Positions 1-6,376 of a stretch of DNA of 8,770 nucleotides are shown piece by piece. The position numbers were made by a program, and so were the translations under genes. The DNA comes from Thermotogaceae bacterium (GTDB taxonomy: Bacteria > Thermotogota > Thermotogae > Thermotogales > Thermotogaceae), in contig JAGHBG010000177.1 of NCBI GenBank assembly GCA_021161105.1, positions 1-8,770 of the forward strand, given 5' to 3'. The stretch's first letter is position 1, and the number at the start of each line of letters is the position of its first letter. Under the pieces are notes generated by a model. The model was not told the origin of the DNA and made no database searches. It was given only the letters and a program-made list of their open reading frames with translations.

Positions 1-1376
1 ATTCAATATATACCTTGTTCCTTGAAAAGCTGAAGAGTTTGTATAAAAAAGAGCTTGTAAATAACAAAAGGGCTCTTGCCTACTTGAAAGAAAAACGAAA
101 GTTATCCGAAAAGGATATAATCAGGTTTGAATTTGGTTATTCACCCCCGGATTCAAAATTGCCTATTCTCGTTGCGAAGGAATTAAAGCTTTCCCTTGAA
201 ACACTTATGAAAACAGGTGTTGTGTTTCGAGCAGGCAAAGGAGTTAGAGATATATTTGAAGGCAGAATCGTTATCCCAATAAAAAATGAATCGGGAAGCA
301 CTATAGCTTTTGGCGGCAGGATACTGAACGAAGGAGAACCAAAATATATAAATTCAAAGGATACTAAGTACTTTTCAAAGTCAAGAACGCTTTTTCTGTT
401 AGATCTTGCTAAAAGTCATATAAGAAAACTTGATATGGTAGTTGTAACGGAAGGATACTTTGATGCAATTGCTCTTCACAAAGCAGGAATTGAAAATACC
501 ATTGCAGTTCTTGGAACAGCTCTGACCCAGCAGCACGCTATCAGGCTCTCGAATTTGAGCAAAAACATAATACTTGCCTTCGACAGCGATGAAGCAGGTA
601 AAAGAGCAGCTATAAGATCTATCGATGTTCTTCTTTCAAGAGGTTTTGATATTCTTGTAGTTGATTATGGCAAATATAAGGATGCAGATAATCTTTACAC
701 AAATGAAGGTACAAAAGGAATAGAGAAAGCTTTTGAAAAAGCCATAAGCTTTGAGAAGTTCATAGTGAATTACTACAAAGAAAGGTATGATCTGTCAACT
801 CCAAGCGGTGTGGAAAGATTTGCCAGTGCTGTCGGTGAATGGGGAAAAAGGATAGCTTCCTACTCAAGTAGTGTTAGGGTCGAAGCTCTTGTAAAATACG
901 CCTCAGATGTTTCAGGATTGTCTCAAAAAGACTTAGAAAAATTTGTTAGAGCTCCGTCTGTAACAATTCACAAAACTAAAAGGAGTTTTGGAATTGATGA
1001 AGAGATTGCATTTTTGTTCTTTAATTATGAGGATACAAGAGAAGAAATTTTGGGACTACCAAAGGATGTAATCGGAAAATGCTTAAAAAAAATTTTAGAT
1101 AGCTACGAAAACACCAAAGATTTGAACCAAATAATGGAAAAGCTGTCTAAGGAGTGTAGTGACTGGATATTCAGCGTTTTGAAAGACACACCACCACCGT
1201 CGGATTATCAAAAAGCCCTCAGAGATATAAAAATACAGCTTGAATTGAAAAAGCTGACCAAAAGGCTTAAAGAGATAGATGCACGATTGAATTCAGCAGC
1301 GGATGAAGAAAAAAAAGTGCTATTGCAGGCAAGAATGGATATTGTAAGAAAGATGAAATCCCTTCAGAGGGGGTGA
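1..1376 (+). CDS. dnaG: DNA primase, 5'-truncated by the window edge
   Basis: DnaG makes the short RNA primers used by the replisome. The reading frame is open to the first base (first whole codon at base 3), so the gene begins upstream. The TTG at 15 is not the true start, and the N-terminal zinc-ribbon domain of roughly 100 residues lies outside. Counting from base 15, the RNA-polymerase core basic motif is seen near residues 99-114 (FGGRILNEGEPKYINS). The TOPRIM fold follows, with EGYFDAI at 146-152 (catalytic Glu146), DSDEAGKRAA at 190-199 (metal-binding Asp190 and Asp192) and KDADN at 222-226. The rest, from about 320, is a divergent helical helicase-binding domain ending in a charged, coiled-coil-like stretch. 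The final codons (CAG AGG GGG TGA) also form the ribosome site of rpoD, so the two genes are probably translationally coupled. Identification is secure; only the C-terminal domain is poorly conserved. Confidence 0.96.
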   Translation, partial: SIYTLFLEKLKSLYKKELVNNKRALAYLKEKRKLSEKDIIRFEFGYSPPDSKLPILVAKELKLSLETLMKTGVVFRAGKGVRDIFEGRIVIPIKNESGSTIAFGGRILNEGEPKYINSKDTKYFSKSRTLFLLDLAKSHIRKLDMVVVTEGYFDAIALHKAGIENTIAVLGTALTQQHAIRLSNLSKNIILAFDSDEAGKRAAIRSIDVLLSRGFDILVVDYGKYKDADNLYTNEGTKGIEKAFEKAISFEKFIVNYYKERYDLSTPSGVERFASAVGEWGKRIASYSSSVRVEALVKYASDVSGLSQKDLEKFVRAPSVTIHKTKRSFGIDEEIAFLFFNYEDTREEILGLPKDVIGKCLKKILDSYENTKDLNQIMEKLSKECSDWIFSVLKDTPPPSDYQKALRDIKIQLELKKLTKRLKEIDARLNSAADEEKKVLLQARMDIVRKMKSLQRG

Positions 1377-1380
1377 GTTT

Positions 1381-2520
1381 GTGGCGAAAAAAGAAAGTGT
1401 TGCGACAATGAAGTCCGACCCTAAAATAGAAAAAAGAATAAGGAAGCTGGTAAAAACCGGAAAAAGTAAAGGATTTATTACATATGAAGATATAGATAAA
1501 GCCTTTCCCCCGGAATTTGAAGGCTTTACATCAGATCTTATAGAAAGAATCTACGAAGAACTTGAAAAGGAAAATATAAAAATTCTGGAAAAAGATCCTT
1601 CAGAATCAGCGGAGGAATCAGAAGATATAGAAGAACTTCTTAAAGAAGGCGGACCTGAAACATTTGACAACACTTCATTGAAAGATCCAATAAAGATGTA
1701 TCTAAGGGAAATAGGAAAAATTCCATTGCTTACTCCATCCCAGGAGAGAGAACTCGCAAGGAGAGCCCAAGCGGGAGATAAGAGAGCACGGGAAAAGTTG
1801 ATTAACTCAAACCTCAGGCTTGTTGTTTCAATTGCAAAAAGGTACATAGGAAGAGGGCTCCCGTTCCTTGATCTTATACAGGAAGGCAATATTGGTCTTC
1901 TAAAGGCTGTTGAAAAGTTTGATTGGAAAAGAGGGTATAAATTCTCCACCTACGCCACTTGGTGGATAAGACAGGCTATAACAAGAGCCATCGCTGACCA
2001 GGCAAGAACAATAAGGATACCTGTTCATATGGTTGAAACCATAAACAAACTCTCCAAAATTATAAACGAATTTTACAAAGAGAACGGCAGGCAACCTACT
2101 CTTGAAGAATTGGCAAAACTAATGGACAAGCCTGTTGAAAAGATAGTGGATATAATGGAAGCAGCCAAAGAAATTATTTCTTTAGAATCACCCATAGGTG
2201 ATGATAATGGAAGCACTATAGGTGAATCAGTTCCAGATGAAACAATAACCTCACCAAAGAAAGATGCCATAAGAATGCTTATAAAACAGGAAGTTGAAAG
2301 AATACTGGACACACTTGGTCCAAGAGAAGCTATGGTTCTCAAGATGAGATACGGACTTTTAGATGGAAAAGCAAAGACCCTTGAAGAGGTTGGACAGTAT
2401 TTCAATGTTACCAGAGAAAGAATCAGGCAAATAGAAGTTAAAGCCTTGAGAAAATTAAGGCATCCATCAAGAAGTAAATACTTACGACTTCTTTTAAAAC
2501 TCATGGACGAAGAAAAATAA
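1381..2520 (+). CDS. rpoD: RNA polymerase primary sigma factor (sigma-70 / sigma-A)
   Basis: This is the housekeeping sigma factor that directs RNA polymerase to -10/-35 promoters. The GTG start at 1381 is supported by AGAGGGGGTGA at 1366-1376, which overlaps the dnaG stop; the gap is only 4 bases. The 379-residue protein shows a region 1.1-like acidic N-terminus (about 13-95) and region 1.2 at about 101-133 (DPIKMYLREIGKIPLLT). Region 2 covers about 135-213, including LIQEGNIGLLKAVEKF and the -10-reading segment FSTYATWWIRQAITRAI. Region 3 is at about 218-295 and region 4 at 311-370, with the -35 helix-turn-helix at 333-360 (VTRERIRQIEVKALRKLR). Region 2.1 follows 1.2 directly, so the large non-conserved insert of proteobacterial RpoD is absent. 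This compact form is usual outside the Proteobacteria. The dnaG-rpoD order is the classic macromolecular-synthesis operon. Confidence 0.97.
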   Translation: MAKKESVATMKSDPKIEKRIRKLVKTGKSKGFITYEDIDKAFPPEFEGFTSDLIERIYEELEKENIKILEKDPSESAEESEDIEELLKEGGPETFDNTSLKDPIKMYLREIGKIPLLTPSQERELARRAQAGDKRAREKLINSNLRLVVSIAKRYIGRGLPFLDLIQEGNIGLLKAVEKFDWKRGYKFSTYATWWIRQAITRAIADQARTIRIPVHMVETINKLSKIINEFYKENGRQPTLEELAKLMDKPVEKIVDIMEAAKEIISLESPIGDDNGSTIGESVPDETITSPKKDAIRMLIKQEVERILDTLGPREAMVLKMRYGLLDGKAKTLEEVGQYFNVTRERIRQIEVKALRKLRHPSRSKYLRLLLKLMDEEK

Positions 2521-2550
2521 AAACGGGGCTTATGCCCCGTTTTATTATTT
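2520..2550 (+). terminator. Intrinsic terminator of dnaG-rpoD
   Basis: A perfect 10-bp stem (AAAACGGGGC at 2520-2529, GCCCCGTTTT at 2534-2543) with loop TTAT is followed by a T-rich run. The 5' arm begins on the last base of the rpoD stop codon. Confidence 0.93.
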
Positions 2551-2589
2551 CAAAATTTCATCATTGGTTAAAATATAGAAATTGCAGCA

Positions 2590-2624
2590 AAAAATAAAAA
2601 CGGGAGCCTGTAGTGGCTCCCGTT
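2590..2624 (-). terminator. Intrinsic terminator of the minus-strand exported-protein gene
   Basis: The 10-bp stem AACGGGAGCC (2599-2608) / GGCTCCCGTT (2615-2624) has a 6-base loop. Read on the minus strand it is followed by TTTATTTTTT, so it mainly serves the gene ending at 2648. It sits back to back with the rpoD terminator between convergent genes. Confidence 0.9.
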
Positions 2625-2647
2625 GATTTTAACCCATTTCAGATGTA

Positions 2648-3229
2648 TTATCTATTTTGATAAATACATCTTTGACCATTGAAATTCCTTTGATTTGCAC
2701 TTCTCCCTTTATTTGCGCTTCCTCTTCTTGTGGAGGGCTTTGCCCTTCCTCTTGCTTCTTTATTTACTGCTTGATTTCCTGCCTGTGCCATGTTTCTTCC
2801 GTACCTTCCCTGAAAGTTTTCTCTTTCCCATGCTGCATTTCCAAAACCTGGCATTACATCGTAGGTGTTCTCTCCAATTGTTATCTTTTCTGGGAGGATG
2901 AAAGTCTCGCCATTTACAACAACCTTTTTCCCTTCAATTGTTATTTCAGAACCTGACTCTAAGGTTACATCATAATACCTTGAAAGTTTGTAGGGAATGA
3001 TTACCATGACTTTGCCTTCTTCTGTTTCAATAACAGCCATCCGTCTTCCATCAAGCTCTTCTATGCTTTCTACCTTAACACCGGATAATGTTATTGATTC
3101 ATCTGTGATGTTTCTCACAAGATATGGCCTGTCATCTGTCTGAGGTCTTTCTGCGCAACCTCGATATCCCGCAGCGAATATAAGCATTGATACTACAAGA
3201 GCTGCTACTATCAAAAACTTTTTCATCAT
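2648..3229 (-). CDS. Exported protein of unknown function with a basic Arg/Asn/Gly-rich tail
   Basis: I do not recognise this 193-residue protein. An N-terminal KK followed by a hydrophobic stretch (about residues 5-20, FLIVAALVVSMLIFAA) is a signal peptide or membrane anchor. Cys25 follows GYRG, which is a poor lipobox because Arg sits at -2, so cleavage by signal peptidase I near AAG or a retained anchor is likelier than a lipoprotein. Residues about 35-128 alternate beta-like strands (ITLSGVKV, MAVIETEEGKVMVIIPY, SEITIEGKKVVVNGETF), suggesting a small all-beta fold. Residues 141-193 are low complexity with 10 Arg, 3 Lys and only one acidic residue, plus many Asn, Gly and Ala. The only cysteines are 25 and 188. 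The start is the first of two ATGs, with AGGAGGG about 8 bases upstream; the second ATG would lose one residue. It appears monocistronic, with its own terminator. A role in nucleic-acid or polyanionic-surface binding is speculation. Confidence 0.8.
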   Translation of the reverse strand: MMKKFLIVAALVVSMLIFAAGYRGCAERPQTDDRPYLVRNITDESITLSGVKVESIEELDGRRMAVIETEEGKVMVIIPYKLSRYYDVTLESGSEITIEGKKVVVNGETFILPEKITIGENTYDVMPGFGNAAWERENFQGRYGRNMAQAGNQAVNKEARGRAKPSTRRGSANKGRSANQRNFNGQRCIYQNR

Positions 3230-3267
3230 ACTGTATCCCTCCTCTAAGGACTCTGTTTTTATTCTCT

Positions 3268-3279
3268 GGCGGCGCCGCC
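3268..3279. repeat. Perfect 12-bp GC-only palindrome, possible operator
   Basis: GGCGGCGCCGCC is its own reverse complement and stands out in AT-rich intergenic DNA. Two further pairs flank it after one mismatch (TC-T-palindrome-T-GA). No T-run follows on either strand, which argues against a terminator. Its place just downstream of the candidate -10 and upstream of the ribosome site would suit a repressor site or a 5'-leader hairpin. Confidence 0.4.
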
Positions 3280-3282
3280 TGA

Positions 3283-3288
3283 TATATA
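3283..3288 (-). promoter_or_regulatory. Candidate -10 element for the exported-protein gene
   Basis: On the minus strand TATATA lies about 54 bases upstream of the ATG at 3229. A TTGAAC (3310-3315) is 21 bases further upstream, too far for a standard -35 spacing, so this is a weak call. If it is used, transcription would begin inside the adjacent GC palindrome. Confidence 0.3.
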
Positions 3289-3504
3289 GGACCAGGGTAG
3301 CTGGAGAAAGTTCAAATGGTTCTCACGAAATAGTACATCCATCCTTTAAAAAGCACAAAAAAAATTGATTTTCCCCGATTTTCTCCAGATATTGGATAGT
3401 TAGGAAGAATACACCGGATAATAAAATACATGAGAATGGAATAGATGCTTATAAAATAAGGAGTTAAACAAACTGAATACAAAAACTCTCTGGAAGGATC
3501 AAAG

Positions 3505-3538
3505 AGGTTTTTAAAAAACGGGGCTGAAGCCCCGTTTT
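3505..3538 (-). terminator. Intrinsic terminator of the small minus-strand gene
   Basis: The 11-bp stem AAAACGGGGCT (3515-3525) / AGCCCCGTTTT (3528-3538) reads on the minus strand into TTTTTTAAAAA. It begins inside the TAA stop (3539-3537) of the upstream gene. Its sequence matches the rpoD terminator stem and differs essentially only in the loop. Confidence 0.92.
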
Positions 3539-3914
3539 AATGAATCTTCGCATTATCTCCCAACCTGAAAAGATCCGTTCTTTCATCATCATTTTTGAGT
3601 TTTTTATACCTATTTATTGCATCCTGAGCCATTCTATTCAATATAGCCGTTAGATCACTTTTTTCTAAAATTTCTGAAAGCTTTTCTTTCAATTTCCCAT
3701 TTATTTCTACTTTCTCTTTATCTGTTAGAAGTTTTATATTCTCTTTCATATCAGATGGCACGCCTTCATATATCATGCTTATAAGCTTGAATGCATATTC
3801 CCCAAATACATCGATAACCTCCTCTGGCCTTTTTATCTGATCAAGGGCTCTTCTATACTCACTTTCTACTTCCTTCTCGTATTTGACATAAGAGTACATC
3901 TTTTCTCCTTTCAT
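3537..3914 (-). CDS. Small charged, helical protein of unknown function
   Basis: I do not recognise the family. The frame could be opened at a TTG (3947), but that codon lies in the spacer of a near-consensus promoter, upstream of the predicted transcript start, and cannot be used. ATG at 3914 is preferred because AGGGGGTGA (3930-3922) lies about 7 bases upstream, giving 125 residues. GTG at 3917 uses the same site. ATG at 3899, with GGAG 5 bases before it, is a further option (120 residues). The product is soluble, with no signal peptide or membrane segment. It is rich in Lys and Glu and probably mostly alpha-helical, with heptad-like stretches around KEKLSEILEKSDLTAILNRM and the following AINRYKKLKND. 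It contains no cysteine. It is divergent from rsgA, and the terminator at its stop codon makes it monocistronic. Confidence 0.75.
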   Translation of the reverse strand: MKGEKMYSYVKYEKEVESEYRRALDQIKRPEEVIDVFGEYAFKLISMIYEGVPSDMKENIKLLTDKEKVEINGKLKEKLSEILEKSDLTAILNRMAQDAINRYKKLKNDDERTDLFRLGDNAKIH

Positions 3915-3938
3915 CACTATATCACCCCCTGTTTTTAT

Positions 3939-3967
3939 ATTATACAAACTTAAATCTCATATGCCAA
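3939..3967 (-). promoter_or_regulatory. Sigma-A promoter of the small minus-strand gene
   Basis: On the minus strand, TTGGCA (3967-3962) and a perfect TATAAT (3944-3939) are separated by exactly 17 bases. Transcription should begin near 3932, leaving a leader of under 20 bases that is little more than the ribosome site. This placement rules out the upstream TTG start. Confidence 0.85.
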
Positions 3968-4005
3968 GAAATCTCTGGTAAACTTCAAATAAAGGAGGTG
4001 GAGCT

Positions 4006-4920
4006 TTGAGAAAAAGGGGAATAGTAGTGGGCTTTCACTCTGCGATGGCAGTAGTAGAAGACCTTGAAAGTGAGAAAAGACTGATGTGCAAGTTAAGGGG
4101 AAAATTCAAAAAACATGGCATAAAAGTTATTGTGGGAGACTATGTAGAATATACAAACGATACTCCAGATAGCGGAGTTATAGAGAATATACTTAACAGA
4201 AAGAGCTTCCTCCCAAAACCCAAAATTGCAAATATTGATCAGGTGGTTCTTGTCACAACTATTAAGGAACCAGAAGTCCCCTTGATGGTTCTCGATAAAT
4301 TTTTAGTGCTTGTGGAAAACGCATCTCTGGATGTAATAATTGTAACAAACAAGATCGATCTCATTACAGAGGATGAAAAAGAAAAAATTGAATTCATGGA
4401 GAAAGTATATGGAAAGTATTATGAGCTGATAAAAACAAGCGCTAAAACGAAAGAAGGAATAGATAAACTTAGAGAAGTATTCAAGGGGAAAGTCTCAGCC
4501 ATGGCAGGAATGTCAGGTGTAGGGAAAAGTTCTCTTTTAAACGCTGTAAATCCAGGATTAAAATTGAAGGTAGGTGAAATTTCCGAGAAATTGAAAAGAG
4601 GAAAGCATACCACAACTACTACTTCACTCTTGAGATTTGATTTTGGAGGATACGTTGCAGATACTCCTGGTTTTGCCAATCTCGATATATCTGAGATTGA
4701 TCCAAGAAATCTTAAGGAACTATTCCCGGAATTCAGAGAATATAGAGGAATGTGTGCATTTCCAGATTGTAATCATATTTCTGAACCCGGTTGTTATATA
4801 AGGAAGCTAGTATCTAAAGGTGAGATTCCATCCCACAGATACGAAAATTACCTGAAAATGCTAAAGGAAATAGAAAAATTTCTCCGGGTGAAAGAATGGT
4901 CGTTGAGAAAAAGGTCATAA
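4006..4920 (+). CDS. rsgA: Ribosome small-subunit-dependent GTPase (circularly permuted GTPase)
   Basis: RsgA (YjeQ) is a late 30S-subunit assembly factor that hydrolyses GTP when bound to the ribosome. The TTG start at 4006 has an ideal AAAGGAGGTG (3991-4000) 5 bases upstream. In the 304 residues, an N-terminal OB fold (about 1-70) precedes a G domain with the permuted motif order G4-G5-G1-G2-G3. These are TNKID at 114-118, TSAK at 144-147, GMSGVGKS at 168-175, TTTTT at 202-206 and DTPG at 219-222. The C-terminal zinc site is complete: Cys250, Cys255, His257 and Cys263. Length is typical for the family. The promoter is unclear; the best candidate is a weak extended -10, TGGTAAACT (3976-3984). 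The gene is divergent from the small charged-protein gene. No terminator follows it, so transcription may run into the flavoprotein gene. Confidence 0.96.
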   Translation: MRKRGIVVGFHSAMAVVEDLESEKRLMCKLRGKFKKHGIKVIVGDYVEYTNDTPDSGVIENILNRKSFLPKPKIANIDQVVLVTTIKEPEVPLMVLDKFLVLVENASLDVIIVTNKIDLITEDEKEKIEFMEKVYGKYYELIKTSAKTKEGIDKLREVFKGKVSAMAGMSGVGKSSLLNAVNPGLKLKVGEISEKLKRGKHTTTTTSLLRFDFGGYVADTPGFANLDISEIDPRNLKELFPEFREYRGMCAFPDCNHISEPGCYIRKLVSKGEIPSHRYENYLKMLKEIEKFLRVKEWSLRKRS

Positions 4921-4926
4921 AACATG

Positions 4927-4935
4927 TGATACAAT
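4927..4935 (+). promoter_or_regulatory. Extended -10 promoter for the flavoprotein gene
   Basis: TGATACAAT fits the extended -10 form TGnTATAAT (one mismatch) and lies in the 47-base gap after rsgA, starting 6 bases past its stop. TTGAGA upstream is about 21 bases from the -10 hexamer, too far, which fits a promoter relying on the TG extension. Confidence 0.5.
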
Positions 4936-4967
4936 ACTCAACAAGGAATCTATAAGGAGGTGGAATC

Positions 4968-6305
4968 ATGAGATATGATGTAATAGTAATAGGCGGAGGA
5001 CCAGCTGGGCTTATTACTGCAGCAACAGCCAAGAAAAACTATCCAGAAAAAAGTGTCGCTATAATAAAGAAGGAACCAGTAGGAATGATTCCATGTGGAA
5101 TTCCATATATCTTTGGAACGCTTGGTGGAACGGAGAAAAACGTTCTTCCAACTAAAGGTGTGGAAAACCTGGGCGTTCAAGTCTTGGTTGACGAAGTTGT
5201 CGATGTTAACCCTGATAAAAAAATAGTGAAAACTAAAAATTCTGAGTACGAATACGATAAGCTTGTCCTTGCTACAGGTTCAGAACCTGTTATCCCTCCA
5301 ATTCCAGGAGCTGATCTTGAAGGAGTATTCTGCATAAGCAAGTATAAAGATTACCTTGATAAACTTTATGAAAACCTTAAAAACGCTGAAAACGTAGTTG
5401 TTGTTGGCGGGGGTTTCATAGGTGTTGAGGTAACTGATGAAATAAGGAAAATGGGAAAGAAGGTTACAATTATTGAGATAATGGATCATCTTATCCCAGC
5501 AGCTTTTGACGAGGAATTTGGGAAAATGGCGCAAGAAGTTCTTGAAAGTCACGGCGTAAGAGTATTGACTTCAACTAAAGTTGAAAAAATAGAAGGAAAC
5601 GAAAAAGTTGAAAAAGTTATAACAAATAATGGTGAAATTAAGGCAGATGTGGTGATTCTTTCTACAGGTTACAAACCAAGAGTTGAACTTGCCAAAGAAA
5701 TAGGACTTAAACTTGGAGATAGTGGCGCTATTGTTACAGATGAGTATATGAGAACCTCCGTTAAAGATATATTTGCTGTTGGAGATTGTGTTGAACATCT
5801 TTGTTTCTTTACAAGAAAATCAGCAAGAATAATGCTGGCTTCAACTGCAACATTCGATGCGAGGATAGCAGGGGCTAATCTATTTAAGTTAAAAGTTTTA
5901 AGAACAAACCACGGCACATTGGCTGTGTTTTCAACATCGATAGAAGGATTAACACTTGCCTCAGCTGGCTGTAATGAAAAGATGATAAGAGAAGAAGGAT
6001 TTGATGTAGTTATTGGAGAAGCAAAAGTTCCAGACAGGCATCCTGGCAGTATTCCTGATGCTTCTACGATAACCCTCAAACTCGTATTTTCAAGGGAAAG
6101 TGGGCACCTGCTCGGTGGTCAGATAGCAGGTGGAAAGAGTGTTGGAGAAATGGTCAATGCAATAAGTCTTGCAATTCAAAATAGATTAACTGCCACGGAA
6201 CTCGCCACAATGCAGATAGGAACACATCCGCTCCTTACATCTGCTCCAACTGCATACCCAATTGTAAGTGCTGCAGAAAATGCCTTAATGAAGATGAGAA
6301 AATGA
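4968..6305 (+). CDS. FAD/NAD(P)-dependent oxidoreductase, NADH oxidase / CoA-disulfide reductase type
   Basis: This flavoprotein belongs to the single-cysteine branch of the pyridine nucleotide-disulfide reductases, which includes CoA-disulfide reductases, NADH oxidases/peroxidases and NAD(P)H-polysulfide reductases. The 445 residues show the FAD-binding GGGPAG at 9-14 and the redox cysteine Cys43 in MIPCGIPY. ATGSEP follows at 102-107, then the NAD-binding GGGFIG at 147-152 with acidic Glu170 ending the second strand (favouring NADH over NADPH). The second FAD motif VGDC is at 271-274. A C-terminal dimerisation domain carries IGTHPLLTSAPTAYP near 417-431. There is no CXXC, so it is not a lipoamide or thioredoxin reductase, and no rhodanese domain is fused. 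AAGGAGGTG lies 5 bases before the ATG. In an anaerobe, likely roles are oxygen detoxification or polysulfide/CoA-disulfide reduction; the substrate cannot be told from sequence. Confidence 0.9.
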   Translation: MRYDVIVIGGGPAGLITAATAKKNYPEKSVAIIKKEPVGMIPCGIPYIFGTLGGTEKNVLPTKGVENLGVQVLVDEVVDVNPDKKIVKTKNSEYEYDKLVLATGSEPVIPPIPGADLEGVFCISKYKDYLDKLYENLKNAENVVVVGGGFIGVEVTDEIRKMGKKVTIIEIMDHLIPAAFDEEFGKMAQEVLESHGVRVLTSTKVEKIEGNEKVEKVITNNGEIKADVVILSTGYKPRVELAKEIGLKLGDSGAIVTDEYMRTSVKDIFAVGDCVEHLCFFTRKSARIMLASTATFDARIAGANLFKLKVLRTNHGTLAVFSTSIEGLTLASAGCNEKMIREEGFDVVIGEAKVPDRHPGSIPDASTITLKLVFSRESGHLLGGQIAGGKSVGEMVNAISLAIQNRLTATELATMQIGTHPLLTSAPTAYPIVSAAENALMKMRK

Positions 6306-6311
6306 TGTGTA

Positions 6312-6358
6312 CAAAAAAATAAAAAAGGCGCCCTCCAGGGCGGGGCGCCTTATCATTT
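6312..6358. terminator. Two-way terminator between convergent genes
   Basis: The stem AAGGCGCCC (6325-6333) / GGGCGCCTT (6343-6351) has a 9-base loop. On the minus strand it is followed by TTTTTTATTTTTTT, a strong tract for the binding-protein gene. On the plus strand only TATCATTT follows, so termination there is weaker. The 5' arm can instead pair with the loop (CGCCC with GGGCG, 6329-6342). Confidence 0.88.
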
Positions 6359-6376
6359 ATAGTTTACGATTAAACC

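Larger units (their letters stand above)
3230..3536. other. Intergenic region, no gene seen
   Basis: This stretch of about 300 bases separates two minus-strand genes. No reading frame with a plausible ribosome site is seen on either strand. Next to the 193-residue gene it holds that gene's ribosome site (3236-3245), a 12-bp GC palindrome (3268-3279) and a TATATA element (3283-3288). A 9-bp inverted repeat with distant arms (CTGGAGAAA at 3301-3309, TTTCTCCAG at 3380-3388) may be chance. The far end holds the terminator of the upstream minus-strand gene. The middle, about 3320-3500, is AT-rich and featureless to me. Confidence 0.6.

Noticed and set aside
3301..3388. Inverted repeat CTGGAGAAA / TTTCTCCAG as a regulatory or mobile element end
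   Set aside because: The arms are only 9 bp and about 70 bases apart, with no target duplication or open frame between them; chance is adequate.
3915..3947. TTG start at 3947 for the small minus-strand gene
   Set aside because: It lies between the -35 and -10 elements, upstream of the expected transcript start. The only good ribosome site precedes the ATG at 3914 (or the GTG at 3917).
5669..6079. Antisense open frame of 136 codons inside the flavoprotein gene
   Set aside because: It is a shadow of a gene with clear family motifs. It has no ribosome site, and similar long antisense frames occur in rpoD and rsgA.
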